Shown piece after piece: positions 43,919 through 53,072 of a DNA stretch of 64,000 nucleotides (within the stretch, counting starts at the first letter, position 1; the number at the start of each line of letters is the position of its first letter). Below the pieces are notes generated by a model. It did not search any database and was not told the origin of the DNA. It saw nothing but the letters and a program-made list of their open reading frames with translations. The DNA lies in assembly GCF_003327285.1 (NCBI RefSeq), contig NZ_KZ848473.1, forward strand, positions 1,054,001 through 1,118,000. Reading direction: 5' to 3'. The translations under genes were made by a program, and so were the position numbers. This stretch comes from Microbacterium sorbitolivorans (GTDB taxonomy: Bacteria > Actinomycetota > Actinomycetes > Actinomycetales > Microbacteriaceae).

Positions 43919-45157
43919 ATGAACAAGCGGATGTTCATCACTGCGACCGCTGCCGTCGGCGCGCTCGCGCTTGCCGGTTGCAGCGCCGACGCTGAGCCGA
44001 CCACGACCGAGACCACGGCGGCCGAACAGGCCGGCGGATCCGGTGCCGAGATCGTCGTCTGGACCGACGCCGAGCGCGAGGAGGCCCTGAGCGCCGCGGC
44101 CGAGGCGTTCGAGGCCGACACGGGCGCGACCGTCACGCTCGTGCAGAAGAACTTCGAAGACCTGCGCAACGACTTCATCACGCAGGTGCCGACGGGCGAG
44201 GGCCCCGACATCACCGTCGGCGCGCACGACTGGCTCGGCGCCCTCGTGACCGCGGGCGTCGTCGACACGATCGACCTCGGCGACAAGACCGACGACTTCG
44301 AGGACGTCGCGGTCGAGGCCATGACCTACGACGGCCAGCTCTACGCGCTGCCGTACTCGGTCGAGACCGTCGCGCTCGTGCAGAACGCCGACCTCGTCGG
44401 CGAGGAGATCCCCGCGACCTGGGACGAGCTCGTCGAGCGCGGCCTCGAGGTCAGCGAGCGCCCGATCGCCGTCAACACCGAGGGCGAGACGGGCGACGGC
44501 TACACGATGTACGGCTTCCAGACGTCGTTCGGCGCTCCCCTGTTCACGCAGGACGAGACCGGCTCGTACTCGAGCGAGGTCGCGATGGGCGGCGAGAACG
44601 GCGAGGCCTTCGCGCAGTGGCTCAGCGACAACAGCCCGAGCGGCACCGGCTACCTGTCGACGACGATCGACTACGACATCAACAACGAGCTGTTCAACTC
44701 GGGCGAGACGCCCTTCACGATCCAGGGCCCGTGGGCGCTGTCGACGTACACCGACGTCGACAACATCGTCGTCGGCCCGATCCCGTCGGCCGGCGGCGAG
44801 ACCGCCTCGCCGCTCGTCGGCGTGCAGGGCTTCTACCTGTCGTCGCAGAGCAAGAACGCCCTCCTCGCGCAGGAGTTCCTCGTGAACTACCTGTCGACGG
44901 AGGACGCGCAGCGCACCCTCTACGAGGCGGATCCGCGCATCCCCGCCCTCACGTCGCTCGCCGACGAGGTCGCCTCCGACCCGATCGTCGCGGGCTTCCT
45001 CGCCGCGAGCCAGAACGGCGTTCCCATGCCCTCGATCCCCGAGATGGGCGACGTCTGGGACCTCTGGAACGGTGCCGAGGTGCAGATCCTGAACGGCGCT
45101 GACCCCGCGAGCACGTGGAACACGATGGTCGAAGACCTCGAGGCCACCATCAACTGA
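43919..45157 (+). CDS. ganS: Galacto-oligosaccharide-binding lipoprotein (MalE/GanS-like)
   Basis: A 412-residue family-1 solute-binding protein. The signal peptide ends with a lipobox (ALALAGCSAD, Cys at about 21), followed by a Thr/Glu linker and the binding domain from about 43 (AEIVVWTDAEREEAL). GPDITVGAHDWLGALV and FTIQGPWALSTY are typical of the maltodextrin/cyclodextrin group to which GanS belongs. AAGGAG precedes the ATG. The start of the permease gene overlaps its stop. Confidence 0.95.
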   Translation: MNKRMFITATAAVGALALAGCSADAEPTTTETTAAEQAGGSGAEIVVWTDAEREEALSAAAEAFEADTGATVTLVQKNFEDLRNDFITQVPTGEGPDITVGAHDWLGALVTAGVVDTIDLGDKTDDFEDVAVEAMTYDGQLYALPYSVETVALVQNADLVGEEIPATWDELVERGLEVSERPIAVNTEGETGDGYTMYGFQTSFGAPLFTQDETGSYSSEVAMGGENGEAFAQWLSDNSPSGTGYLSTTIDYDINNELFNSGETPFTIQGPWALSTYTDVDNIVVGPIPSAGGETASPLVGVQGFYLSSQSKNALLAQEFLVNYLSTEDAQRTLYEADPRIPALTSLADEVASDPIVAGFLAASQNGVPMPSIPEMGDVWDLWNGAEVQILNGADPASTWNTMVEDLEATIN

Positions 45158-46755
45158 TGTCTACGCAGCTCTCCTCTCCCTCCCGCCCGCGCGGCACCTC
45201 GCACGCGCGCTCCTGGAGCGGCCGCGGCGCGGGCTTCCTCGTGAAGCTCCTGCTGATGGCCCTCGTGAATGCCCTCGGCATCGCCGCCATCCTCGCGGCG
45301 TGGTCGGCCGAGTCGTGGGTCATCCTCGGCGCGACGGTCGTCCTCACGATCGCGGCGGACGTCGTGTACTTCACCAAGCGCGCCCTGCCGCTGAAGTACC
45401 TCTTCCCCGGCCTGTCCTTCCTGCTCGTGTTCCAGATCTTCGTGTTCGGTTACACCGGTTACATCGCGTTCACGAACTACGGAACCGGCCACGCGGGATC
45501 GATGGAGCAGGCGGTCGACGCGGCCCTCATCCAGGATGAGAAGCGCGTCGAGGGAGCGGAGAGCTACCCCCTGACCGTCGTCGAACGATCGGGCGAGCTC
45601 GGCTTCGCGATCGTCGACGGCGACCAGGTGCGCGCCGGAACGGCGGAGGAACCCCTCGCCGTCGTCTCCGGCGCGACCATCGGCGACAACGGCGCGCCCG
45701 CGACCGTTCCCGGGTACGACGTCGTCACCCGAGCCGAGGTCCTGAGCGACACCGATCTGCAGCAGCAGGTCGTCTCGCTCCGCGTCCCCGTCTCCGACGA
45801 CGCGGAGGACGGATCCATCCGCACCCGCGAGGGATCCACCGGATCCGTGTATTCCTCGAGCCTCGAGTGGGACGCCGACGCGCAGACCCTCACCGACACC
45901 TCGACCGGCCTCGTCTACGAGGCCGCCGACGACGGCAAGTTCCGCGCGTCCGACGGATCCGAGCTCGCCGCCGGCTGGTACGTCGGCGTCGGTTTCGACA
46001 ACTTCGTCCGCGCGGTCACGGATCCGGACCTGCGCGGCCCGCTCGGGCAGGTCACGCTCTGGACCTTCGCCTTCGCGATCCTCTCGGTCGCGAGCGCGTT
46101 CGGGCTCGGCCTGCTGTTCGCGCTGATCTACAACGACCCGCGCATCCGCGGCCGCGCGCTCTTCCGCACGCTGTTCATCCTCCCGTACGCCTTCCCCGCA
46201 TTCATGTCGGCGCTGCTCTGGCGCGGCATGCTCAATAGCGAGTTCGGCATCATCAACGACCTGTTCTTCTTCGGGGCGAACATCAACTGGCTCGGCGATC
46301 CGTTCCTCGCGAAGGTCGCGATCCTCTGGGTCAACCTCTGGCTCAGCTACCCCTACTGGTTCCTCGTGTGCACGGGCGCGCTACAGGCCATCCCGGAGGA
46401 CACGCTCGAGGCCGCGACGATCGATGGCGCGGGGCGCTTCCGCCGCTTCCGCTCGGTGATCTTGCCGCAGCTTCTCGTGTCGACGGCGCCGCTCGCGATC
46501 TCGTCGTTCGCGGTGAACTTCAACAACTTCACGCTGATCTTCATGATGACCGAGGGCGGCCCGTCGTTCGGCGGCTCGACGGCCCTCGGCCACACCGACA
46601 TCCTCATCTCGGCGATCTACCGCATCTCCGGCGTGCAGGGCGGATCGGCCGACTACGGCCTCGCGAGCGCCCTGTCGATCCTCGTCTTCATCGTGATCGG
46701 CATCATCTCGGCGATCTCGCTCCGCCAGACCCGCAAACTCGAGGAGATGAACTGA
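45157..46755 (+). CDS. ganP: Sugar ABC permease, MalF/GanP-like
   Basis: A 532-residue permease with about eight helices. A large extracytoplasmic loop between helices 3 and 4 (about residues 110-285, rich in Asp/Val/Thr) is the MalF P2-type domain that contacts the binding protein. The EAA motif is LEAATIDGAGRFRRFRSVIL near residue 425. It overlaps ganS by one base and ganQ by one base (TGATG). No ATPase gene lies in the operon; a shared MsiK-type ATPase elsewhere is likely, as in many actinobacteria. Confidence 0.95.
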   Translation: MSTQLSSPSRPRGTSHARSWSGRGAGFLVKLLLMALVNALGIAAILAAWSAESWVILGATVVLTIAADVVYFTKRALPLKYLFPGLSFLLVFQIFVFGYTGYIAFTNYGTGHAGSMEQAVDAALIQDEKRVEGAESYPLTVVERSGELGFAIVDGDQVRAGTAEEPLAVVSGATIGDNGAPATVPGYDVVTRAEVLSDTDLQQQVVSLRVPVSDDAEDGSIRTREGSTGSVYSSSLEWDADAQTLTDTSTGLVYEAADDGKFRASDGSELAAGWYVGVGFDNFVRAVTDPDLRGPLGQVTLWTFAFAILSVASAFGLGLLFALIYNDPRIRGRALFRTLFILPYAFPAFMSALLWRGMLNSEFGIINDLFFFGANINWLGDPFLAKVAILWVNLWLSYPYWFLVCTGALQAIPEDTLEAATIDGAGRFRRFRSVILPQLLVSTAPLAISSFAVNFNNFTLIFMMTEGGPSFGGSTALGHTDILISAIYRISGVQGGSADYGLASALSILVFIVIGIISAISLRQTRKLEEMN

Positions 46756-47672
46756 TGTCCACCACAACAGAACTCGTCACGACCGGCGGCCGCGGATCCC
46801 GTTCGCATAACCCGCGCGGTGCCGCGCGCCGGATCCGCTGGTGGGCCGAGGTCGGCTGGAAGTACCCCGCCGCGCTCGTCGTGCTCTTCTATGCGGTGTT
46901 CCCGCTCGTCTACGTGCTCTCCGCGTCGTTCAACCCCCGCGGCAGCCTTGCCGGCTCGTCGAGCCTGTTCAGCGCCTTCTCGCTCGACAACTACGCGGCG
47001 CTCGGCGACACGCACTTCTGGACGTGGATGGGCAACACCCTCTACGTCGGCCTCGCGGCCGCCGTCGGCGCCGTGATCATGGGCGCCGCGGGCGCGTACG
47101 CGTTCAGCCGCTTCCGCTTCACGGGGCGCCGCGTGGGTCTCACGGCCCTGCTCGTGATCCAGATGTTCCCCCAGGCGATCGCGTTCGTCGCGGTGTTCCT
47201 CATGCTGCTCGCGATCGGCGAGGTCGTTCCGGCGCTCGGCATCAACTCGCGCATCGCCCTGATCTGCATCTACCTCGGCGGCGCCCTCGGCGCGAACACG
47301 TTCCTCATGTACGGGTTCTTCAACTCGATTCCCCGCGACCTCGACGAGTCGGCGAAGATCGACGGCGCGACGCACGCACAGATCTTCTGGCGCATCATCA
47401 TGCCGCTCGTCACGCCGATCCTCGCGGTCGTCGGCCTGCTGGCGTTCATCTCGTCGTTCGGCGACTTCATCCTCGCGAAGATCGTCCTGACGAGCGAGGA
47501 AAACTGGACGCTCGCCGTCGGAATGTACCAGTGGGTCTCGAACCAGCTCACGAGCCGCTGGGGCCTCTTCGCCGCGGGCGCCGTGCTCGCGTCGATCCCC
47601 GTGCTCGCCCTGTTCCTGTCGCTGCAGCGCTACATCGTCGGCGGCCTCACCGCGGGATCCGTCAAGGGATAA
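46755..47672 (+). CDS. ganQ: Sugar ABC permease, MalG/GanQ-like
   Basis: A 305-residue permease with six helices. The EAA motif is DESAKIDGATHAQIFWRIIM near residue 200, and the C-terminus LSLQRYIVGGLTAGSVKG is the MalG signature. It is coupled to ganP by a one-base overlap and is followed 40 bases later by the galactanase gene. Confidence 0.96.
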   Translation: MSTTTELVTTGGRGSRSHNPRGAARRIRWWAEVGWKYPAALVVLFYAVFPLVYVLSASFNPRGSLAGSSSLFSAFSLDNYAALGDTHFWTWMGNTLYVGLAAAVGAVIMGAAGAYAFSRFRFTGRRVGLTALLVIQMFPQAIAFVAVFLMLLAIGEVVPALGINSRIALICIYLGGALGANTFLMYGFFNSIPRDLDESAKIDGATHAQIFWRIIMPLVTPILAVVGLLAFISSFGDFILAKIVLTSEENWTLAVGMYQWVSNQLTSRWGLFAAGAVLASIPVLALFLSLQRYIVGGLTAGSVKG

Positions 47673-47712
47673 CCCGCTCCCCTCCCTCCAACACCCGCAC
47701 GAAGGAGTGCCC

Positions 47713-49662
47713 ATGTCACCTCGCCCGATCATCGCGATCGCCGCCGGTGCCGCCCTCGTGGCGGCGCTGGCGGCGCCCGCCGCGGCCGACACCGCCCCGG
47801 ATCCGATCACCGTTCCCGCGGTCGACGGCCTCGACGACGGCTTCATGCTCGGCGTCGACGTCTCGTCGGCCCTCTCGCTCGAGGAGTCGGGCGTCGTCTT
47901 CCGCGACGACGCCGGATCCCCCGCCGACCTCTTCGAGGTGCTCGCGGATCACGGCGTCTCCGACGTGCGGATCCGCGTCTGGAACGACCCGTTCGACGCG
48001 GCCGGCAACGGATACGGCGGCGGCAACGTCGACGTCGACCGCGCCCTGGAGATCGGCAAGCGCGCCGACGCCGCCGGCCTCGGCGTCGTCGTCGACTTCC
48101 ACTATTCCGACTTCTGGGCCGACCCCGGCAAGCAGCACGCCCCGAAGGCGTGGGAGGGGTACACCGTTGATGAGACCGCGAGCGCGGTGCACGACTTCAC
48201 CGCCGACGCCCTGACGCGCTTCGCAGGCGCCGGCATCGACGTCACGATGGTGCAGGTCGGCAACGAGACCAACAACGGCGTCGCCGGCGTCTCGGGCTGG
48301 GACGACATGGCCGAGGTGTTCCGTGCCGGATCCGCCGCCGTGCGCGAGGCGGCCCCCGACGCGCTCGTCGCGCTGCACTTCACCAACCCCGAAACCGCGG
48401 GGCGCTACGACGCCGCGGCCGCGGCCCTCGACGCGCGCGGCGTCGACTACGACGTGTTCGCCTCGTCGTACTACCCGTATTGGCACGGCAGCCTCGAGAA
48501 CCTCACCACGGTGCTCTCGCGCGTCGCCGACACCTACGACAAGAAGGTCGCGGTCGTCGAGACCTCGTGGGTGCACACGCTCGACGACGCCGACGGCCAC
48601 GAGAACACCATCACCGAGGCGTCCGAGGCGACGGCCTTCCCCATCAGCGCCCAGGGCCAGGCGACCGCGTTCCGCGAGGTCGTGCAGGCCGTCGCGAACG
48701 TCGGCGACGCCGGCGTCGGCGTCTTCAGCTGGGAGCCCGCGTGGCTGCCCGTCGGCTCCCCCGACGAGCTCGAGGCCAATCAGCAGAAGTGGGAGCAGTA
48801 CGGATCCGGTTGGGCGGCGAGCTACGCGGCCGAGTACGACCCTGACGACGCCGGCCGCTGGTACGGCGGATCCGCCGTCGACAACGAGGCGCTCTTCTCC
48901 GCCGATGGCACCCCGCTCCCCTCGCTGCGCGTCTTCGAGTACGTGCGCACGGGCGCGACCGGGCCAGTCGTCGTGACCGAGATCCAGCGCGTTTCCCTCA
49001 CCATGAACGAGGGCGACGAGGTCTCGCTCCCCTCGCACCTGCGCGTGACGTATAGCGACGGCACCGTCAACGAGGAGGCAGTCTCGTGGGACGCGCCGGG
49101 CTCGTACCCGCTGGGCGTCCACACGGTCGAGGGCACGACCGAGGCCGGCCACGCCGTCTCGGCCACCGTCACGGTGCGCGAGCGCTCCTACCTCCCGGGC
49201 GGCGGTTTCGAGGGCGACGGCGCGGGCCTCTGGTCGCTCGCCGGCACCGGCGGATCCATCGGCTGGCAGGCCGACGCCGTCGAGGGCGAGAACGCCCTGC
49301 ACTTCTGGAACGACGCCGATTTCACCGGATCCGCGTCGCAGACGGTCTCCGGGCTCGAGCCCGGCCGCTACGCCGCGATCGCGACGAGCCAGGGCGCGAT
49401 CGCCGAGGCCGACGCCGTGACCCTTACGGTGACGGCCACCCCGACGCACCTACCCCCGCAGGCCTCGGACCGCGCCCGCGCCGCGCAGACGCGCACGGCC
49501 GAGGCGCCCCTCGCGTTCGACGGCTGGCGGGCATACGCCACCGCCGAGACGCCCGCGGTGCAGGTCAAGAAGGGCGCCGACGTCACGGTCGAGATCTCGT
49601 GGGATCTCACGGCCGAGGCGTGGGGCACGATCGACGACGTGCGGCTGATCCGCATCGGCTAG
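47713..49662 (+). CDS. ganB: Secreted GH53 endo-beta-1,4-galactanase
   Basis: A 649-residue secreted enzyme that cuts beta-1,4-galactan. Signal peptide about residues 1-25 (IAAGAALVAALAAPAAA). The GH53 domain (about 35-390) begins MLGVDVSSALSLEESGV and has the acid/base Glu (about 185, VQVGNETNNG) and the nucleophile Glu (about 283, VVETSWVHT). A bacterial Ig-like domain (about 420-490, VTYSDGTVNEEAVSWD) and a CBM-like beta domain (about 495-640) follow, probably for substrate or surface binding. There is no LPXTG sorting signal. GAAGGAG lies five bases before the ATG. Confidence 0.95.
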   Translation: MSPRPIIAIAAGAALVAALAAPAAADTAPDPITVPAVDGLDDGFMLGVDVSSALSLEESGVVFRDDAGSPADLFEVLADHGVSDVRIRVWNDPFDAAGNGYGGGNVDVDRALEIGKRADAAGLGVVVDFHYSDFWADPGKQHAPKAWEGYTVDETASAVHDFTADALTRFAGAGIDVTMVQVGNETNNGVAGVSGWDDMAEVFRAGSAAVREAAPDALVALHFTNPETAGRYDAAAAALDARGVDYDVFASSYYPYWHGSLENLTTVLSRVADTYDKKVAVVETSWVHTLDDADGHENTITEASEATAFPISAQGQATAFREVVQAVANVGDAGVGVFSWEPAWLPVGSPDELEANQQKWEQYGSGWAASYAAEYDPDDAGRWYGGSAVDNEALFSADGTPLPSLRVFEYVRTGATGPVVVTEIQRVSLTMNEGDEVSLPSHLRVTYSDGTVNEEAVSWDAPGSYPLGVHTVEGTTEAGHAVSATVTVRERSYLPGGGFEGDGAGLWSLAGTGGSIGWQADAVEGENALHFWNDADFTGSASQTVSGLEPGRYAAIATSQGAIAEADAVTLTVTATPTHLPPQASDRARAAQTRTAEAPLAFDGWRAYATAETPAVQVKKGADVTVEISWDLTAEAWGTIDDVRLIRIG

Positions 49663-49666
49663 AAAC

Positions 49667-49701
49667 GCAAAAGGCGGGGCGCAATGCGCCCCGCCTTTTG
49701 C
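49667..49701. terminator. Bidirectional terminator at the end of the galactan operon
   Basis: A perfect 16-bp stem (GCAAAAGGCGGGGCGC and its complement) with the loop AAT. The A/T runs at both outer ends would end both ganB and the convergent gluconokinase gene. Confidence 0.9.
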
Positions 49702-49728
49702 TCTACCGTCGGTCGCGTCGCTCCGCGC

Positions 49729-51255
49729 TTAGTCGCGCGACAGCGGCAGCCGGCTGCCGATCTCCTGCAGCTTCGTGTTGGCCGGGAGGAGCGCCGTGTA
49801 GAGCTGCTCGAACACCGGCAGCAGCTCCTCGTACACGCCGCTATCGTCGCTGACGGGCTCGGTGATGCCCTCGACGGGCGACATCTCGGCCGCGACGTCG
49901 ATCGACTCGATCAGGCCGAGGGCCTGCATGCCGAGGAGCGCGGCGCCGAAGCCGGATCCCTCGGTCGACGCCGGGAACGCGATCTCGGATCCGAAGGCGC
50001 TCGCGAGCGTCTGTCGCCAGATCTCGTGCTTCATGACGCCGCCGGTCGCGCGGATCTCGTCGATCTCGAGGTCGGCCTGAGCGAGCGACTGCTTCACGAG
50101 CGCGAGCTGCAGGGCGACGCCCTCGACGGCCGCGCGCACGAGGTGGGCGCGGCGGTGTGCGCGGGTGAGGCCCACATAGGCGCCGCGGGCGACGCCGCCC
50201 CAGCGGGGAGCGCGCTCGCCGAGCAGGTACGGCAGCATGAGCAGCCCGCCGGATCCGGCCGGAACGGTCATCGCCTCGTCGAGCAGCTGGGCGGTCGACA
50301 GCTCGGCGTCGCCGTCGGCGAGCTCGCTGCGCACCCAGTCGAGCACGATGCCGCCGTTGTTGATGGCGCCGCCGATGACCCAGCGATCCTCGGTCAGGGC
50401 GTAGCAGAACACGCCGCCGTTCGGGTCGACGACGGGGCGGTCGACGGCGACGCGCAGCGCGCCGCTCGTGCCGACGGAGCAGGCGGCGACGCCGTGGCGC
50501 ACCGCGCCGACGCCGAGGTTCGCGAGGGGGCCATCGCCCGCTCCCGCGACGACGGCGGTCTGCTCGGGCAGGCCGACGGCCGATGCGACCTCGGCAGTGA
50601 GGGCCGGGACGATGTGCGTCGTCGAGACCAGCTTCGGGAGGTTCTCGGGGGCGATGCCGGCGAGCGACAGCGCCTCCTCGTCCCAGTCGAGGCGGTGAAT
50701 GTCCATGAGGCCCGACGCCGAGGCGAGCGAGTGATCGGTGACGAGTTCGCCCGTCATGCGCCACATCACCCAGTCCTTGATGCCGGCCCAGCGGGCGGCG
50801 CGCGCGTGGAGCTCCGACTCGTGTGCGCGGAACCACATGAGCTTCACCAGCGGCGACATCGGGTGCACCGGCGTGCCGGTGCGGCGGTGCAGCGCGAGGC
50901 CGGCGTCGGTCGCGCGCAGCGCCTCGGCCTCGGCGGCCGCGCGGGTGTCGCCCCACGTGAGAACCGGGGTCAGCGGCTCGTTGTCGTCGCTCAGCGCCAT
51001 GAGGCTGTGCATCGCGCTCGAGAAGCTCAGGCCGCGCACGTTTTCGGCGCCGACCTCGGCGACGACCTCGCCCAGCCCGAGCACAACCGCGTCGAAGATT
51101 CGGTGCGGATCCTGCTCCGCGCGGCCCGTGGCCGGCACGTCGAGCGGGTATCCGTGAGACGCCTCCGCGATGGAGGATCCATCGACGCGGAACGCGACGA
51201 CCTTCGTGGCCGTCGTGCCCAGGTCGATGCCGATGACGACGTCGGTTGTGCTCAT
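49729..51255 (-). CDS. FGGY-family gluconokinase
   Basis: A 508-residue sugar kinase. VIGIDLGTTATKVVAF starts the actin-like fold; AGAGDGPLANLGVGAV and GGVMKHEIWRQTLAS are the two FGGY signatures. Length and fold exclude the short P-loop GntK. Neighbours (idonate and gluconate dehydrogenases, GntP) make gluconate the likely substrate, giving 6-phosphogluconate for gnd. ATG at 51255 is the natural start; the frame continues upstream only as a shadow of the dehydrogenase gene. No strong ribosome-binding site is seen. Confidence 0.9.
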   Translation of the reverse strand: MSTTDVVIGIDLGTTATKVVAFRVDGSSIAEASHGYPLDVPATGRAEQDPHRIFDAVVLGLGEVVAEVGAENVRGLSFSSAMHSLMALSDDNEPLTPVLTWGDTRAAAEAEALRATDAGLALHRRTGTPVHPMSPLVKLMWFRAHESELHARAARWAGIKDWVMWRMTGELVTDHSLASASGLMDIHRLDWDEEALSLAGIAPENLPKLVSTTHIVPALTAEVASAVGLPEQTAVVAGAGDGPLANLGVGAVRHGVAACSVGTSGALRVAVDRPVVDPNGGVFCYALTEDRWVIGGAINNGGIVLDWVRSELADGDAELSTAQLLDEAMTVPAGSGGLLMLPYLLGERAPRWGGVARGAYVGLTRAHRRAHLVRAAVEGVALQLALVKQSLAQADLEIDEIRATGGVMKHEIWRQTLASAFGSEIAFPASTEGSGFGAALLGMQALGLIESIDVAAEMSPVEGITEPVSDDSGVYEELLPVFEQLYTALLPANTKLQEIGSRLPLSRD

Positions 51256-51275
51256 AGGTGGGGCTGGTCTTTCTC

Positions 51276-52295
51276 TCAGAGGGCGGGGTCGTCGAGAACG
51301 ACGACGACCTTGCCCGAAACGGATCCGTCGCGCGCGATCTCGAACGCCTCGCGCACATCGGCGACGGGGATCGAGTGCGTGACGACCGAGGCGATCGCCG
51401 GACGGGCGGCGAGAATCTCGATCGCCTCGTCGATCTCCTCGTGGAAGCGGAACGCACCGCGCAGCTCGATCTCCTTCGAGATCACGGGCGCGAGGTTGAT
51501 GCCGCGGGGCTCGTTCGGCACCATGCCGATCTGCACCAGCACGCCGCGGCGGCGGGCCGCGACGGCGGCCGCGCTGATCGCGACGGGAGCGCCCGAGCAC
51601 TCGAGCACGACGTCGAACGCCTCGGCGGGGAGGGTGTCCTCCCCCGCGCGCACGATCTCGTCGGCGCCGAGCTCCCGCGCCCGCTCGAGCGGCTGCGGCA
51701 GCACGTCGGTGACCGTGATGTGCGCGGCGCCGCGGGCCTGCGCGGCCACGATCGCGAGCAGGCCGATGGGGCCCGCTCCCGAGACGAGAACGCGCGCGCC
51801 CGTCAGGTCGCCGGCGCGGGTGGCGCCGTGAAGCGCCACACCGAGGGGCTCGGCGAGGGCCGCGAGGTCCATACCGACGCCGTCCGGAAGGCGGCGCACC
51901 ATGTCGCGCTCGACGACGATGAGGTCGGCCATCGCGCCCTGCGTGTGGGGCCACGTCGCGGCGCTGCCGAGATACGACCCGCCGGGCCACAGGTGCGGCT
52001 CGCCCTCGGTGCCCGGCACCTCGTGGCCGAAGCGCGCGGGGTGCACCGTGACGGGCGTTCCGGGGGCCAGCTCGCCCGACGGATCCAGCTCGACGGTGCC
52101 CGACAGCTCGTGACCGGGGATCAGCGGCTCGCGCACGACGTACTCGCCGTTCGCGCCGTTGAAGTAGTAGTGCAGGTCCGAGCCGCAGATGCCGACGCGC
52201 GCGACGCGGATCCGCACCTGACCCTCCGAGACCTCGGGGGTGGCGGCGTCGCGAACCTCGATCTGCTCGCGACCATCGATGAATACGGCCCTCAT
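51276..52295 (-). CDS. Zinc-type alcohol dehydrogenase, L-idonate 5-dehydrogenase-like
   Basis: A 339-residue MDR enzyme. VGICGSDLHYYFNG and IPGHELSGTV give the catalytic zinc ligands, GAGPIGLLAIVAAQA the NAD fold, and LGSAATWPHTQGAMADL matches the IdnD segment. The lobe that normally holds four structural-zinc cysteines has none (HPARFGHEVPGTEGEPHLW in their place), so the structural zinc is absent. Its ATG overlaps the stop of the SDR gene by four bases. It would oxidise idonate to 5-ketogluconate. Confidence 0.88.
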   Translation of the reverse strand: MRAVFIDGREQIEVRDAATPEVSEGQVRIRVARVGICGSDLHYYFNGANGEYVVREPLIPGHELSGTVELDPSGELAPGTPVTVHPARFGHEVPGTEGEPHLWPGGSYLGSAATWPHTQGAMADLIVVERDMVRRLPDGVGMDLAALAEPLGVALHGATRAGDLTGARVLVSGAGPIGLLAIVAAQARGAAHITVTDVLPQPLERARELGADEIVRAGEDTLPAEAFDVVLECSGAPVAISAAAVAARRRGVLVQIGMVPNEPRGINLAPVISKEIELRGAFRFHEEIDEAIEILAARPAIASVVTHSIPVADVREAFEIARDGSVSGKVVVVLDDPAL

Positions 52296-53062
52296 ACGAC
52301 TGCCGTCATTCCGCCGTCGACGACCAGGTTGTGGCCGGAGACAAAGCTCGATGCGTCGGACGCGAGGAACAGGAGCGCGCCGCGAAGCTCGCTCACGTTG
52401 CCCCACCGCTGCGCGGGGGTGCGCTGGGTGAGCCAGGCGTCGAATTCCGGATCCTCGACGAGCGCGCGGTTCATCTCGGTGGCGAAGTAGCCGGGCGAGA
52501 TGGCGTTCGCCTGCACGTTGTGGCGCGCGAGGTCGGCGGCCATGCCCTGCGTGAGCATGGCGACGCCGCCCTTGGATGCCGAGTACGGCGCGATCGTCTG
52601 GCGCGCCAGCTTCGACTGCACCGAGGCGATGTTGATGACCTTGCCCGAGCCGCGCTCGACCATGCCCGGCGTCACCTGGCGCGACACGTAGAACATGCTC
52701 GAGAGGTTGCTCGCGATGACCGCGTCCCAATCGGCCGGAGCGAACTCCTGGATCGGCGCGCGGCGCTGGAGGCCGGCGTTGTTCACGAGGATGTCGGGAA
52801 CGCCGTGCGACGCGATGAGGGCCTCGACCCCCGCCGCGACCTCGTCGGCGCTCGTCACATCGAAGCGCACCGAGTCGGGACGAGCCCCGGTGGCGGCCTC
52901 GATGCGGTCGGCGGCCTCGGTGAGGGCCTGCGCATCGCGGCCGTGGAGCACGACGCGCGCGCCCGCCTCCGCGAGCGCGAGCGCGAGCTCGCGGCCCAGC
53001 CCGCGCGACGAACCCGTCACGAGGGCGAGGCGGCCGGAGATATCAAAGAGATCGGATCCCAT
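52292..53062 (-). CDS. SDR oxidoreductase, gluconate 5-dehydrogenase-like
   Basis: A 256-residue short-chain dehydrogenase. TGSSRGLGRELALALAEAG is the cofactor motif, NNAG is intact, and the catalytic Ser-Tyr-Lys is in NIASVQSKLARQTIAPYSAS plus KGG. The SVQSKLARQTIAPY stretch is typical of IdnO/Gno enzymes, which reduce 5-ketogluconate to gluconate. It is ten bases after the GntP gene and overlaps the idonate dehydrogenase gene. Confidence 0.9.
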   Translation of the reverse strand: MGSDLFDISGRLALVTGSSRGLGRELALALAEAGARVVLHGRDAQALTEAADRIEAATGARPDSVRFDVTSADEVAAGVEALIASHGVPDILVNNAGLQRRAPIQEFAPADWDAVIASNLSSMFYVSRQVTPGMVERGSGKVINIASVQSKLARQTIAPYSASKGGVAMLTQGMAADLARHNVQANAISPGYFATEMNRALVEDPEFDAWLTQRTPAQRWGNVSELRGALLFLASDASSFVSGHNLVVDGGMTAVV

Positions 53063-53072
53063 TGCCCACTCC

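Noticed and set aside
41686..44322. An 878-codon open frame on the minus strand opposite the GH42 gene
   Set aside because: Antisense shadow of the GH42 and binding-protein genes, with no recognisable motif.
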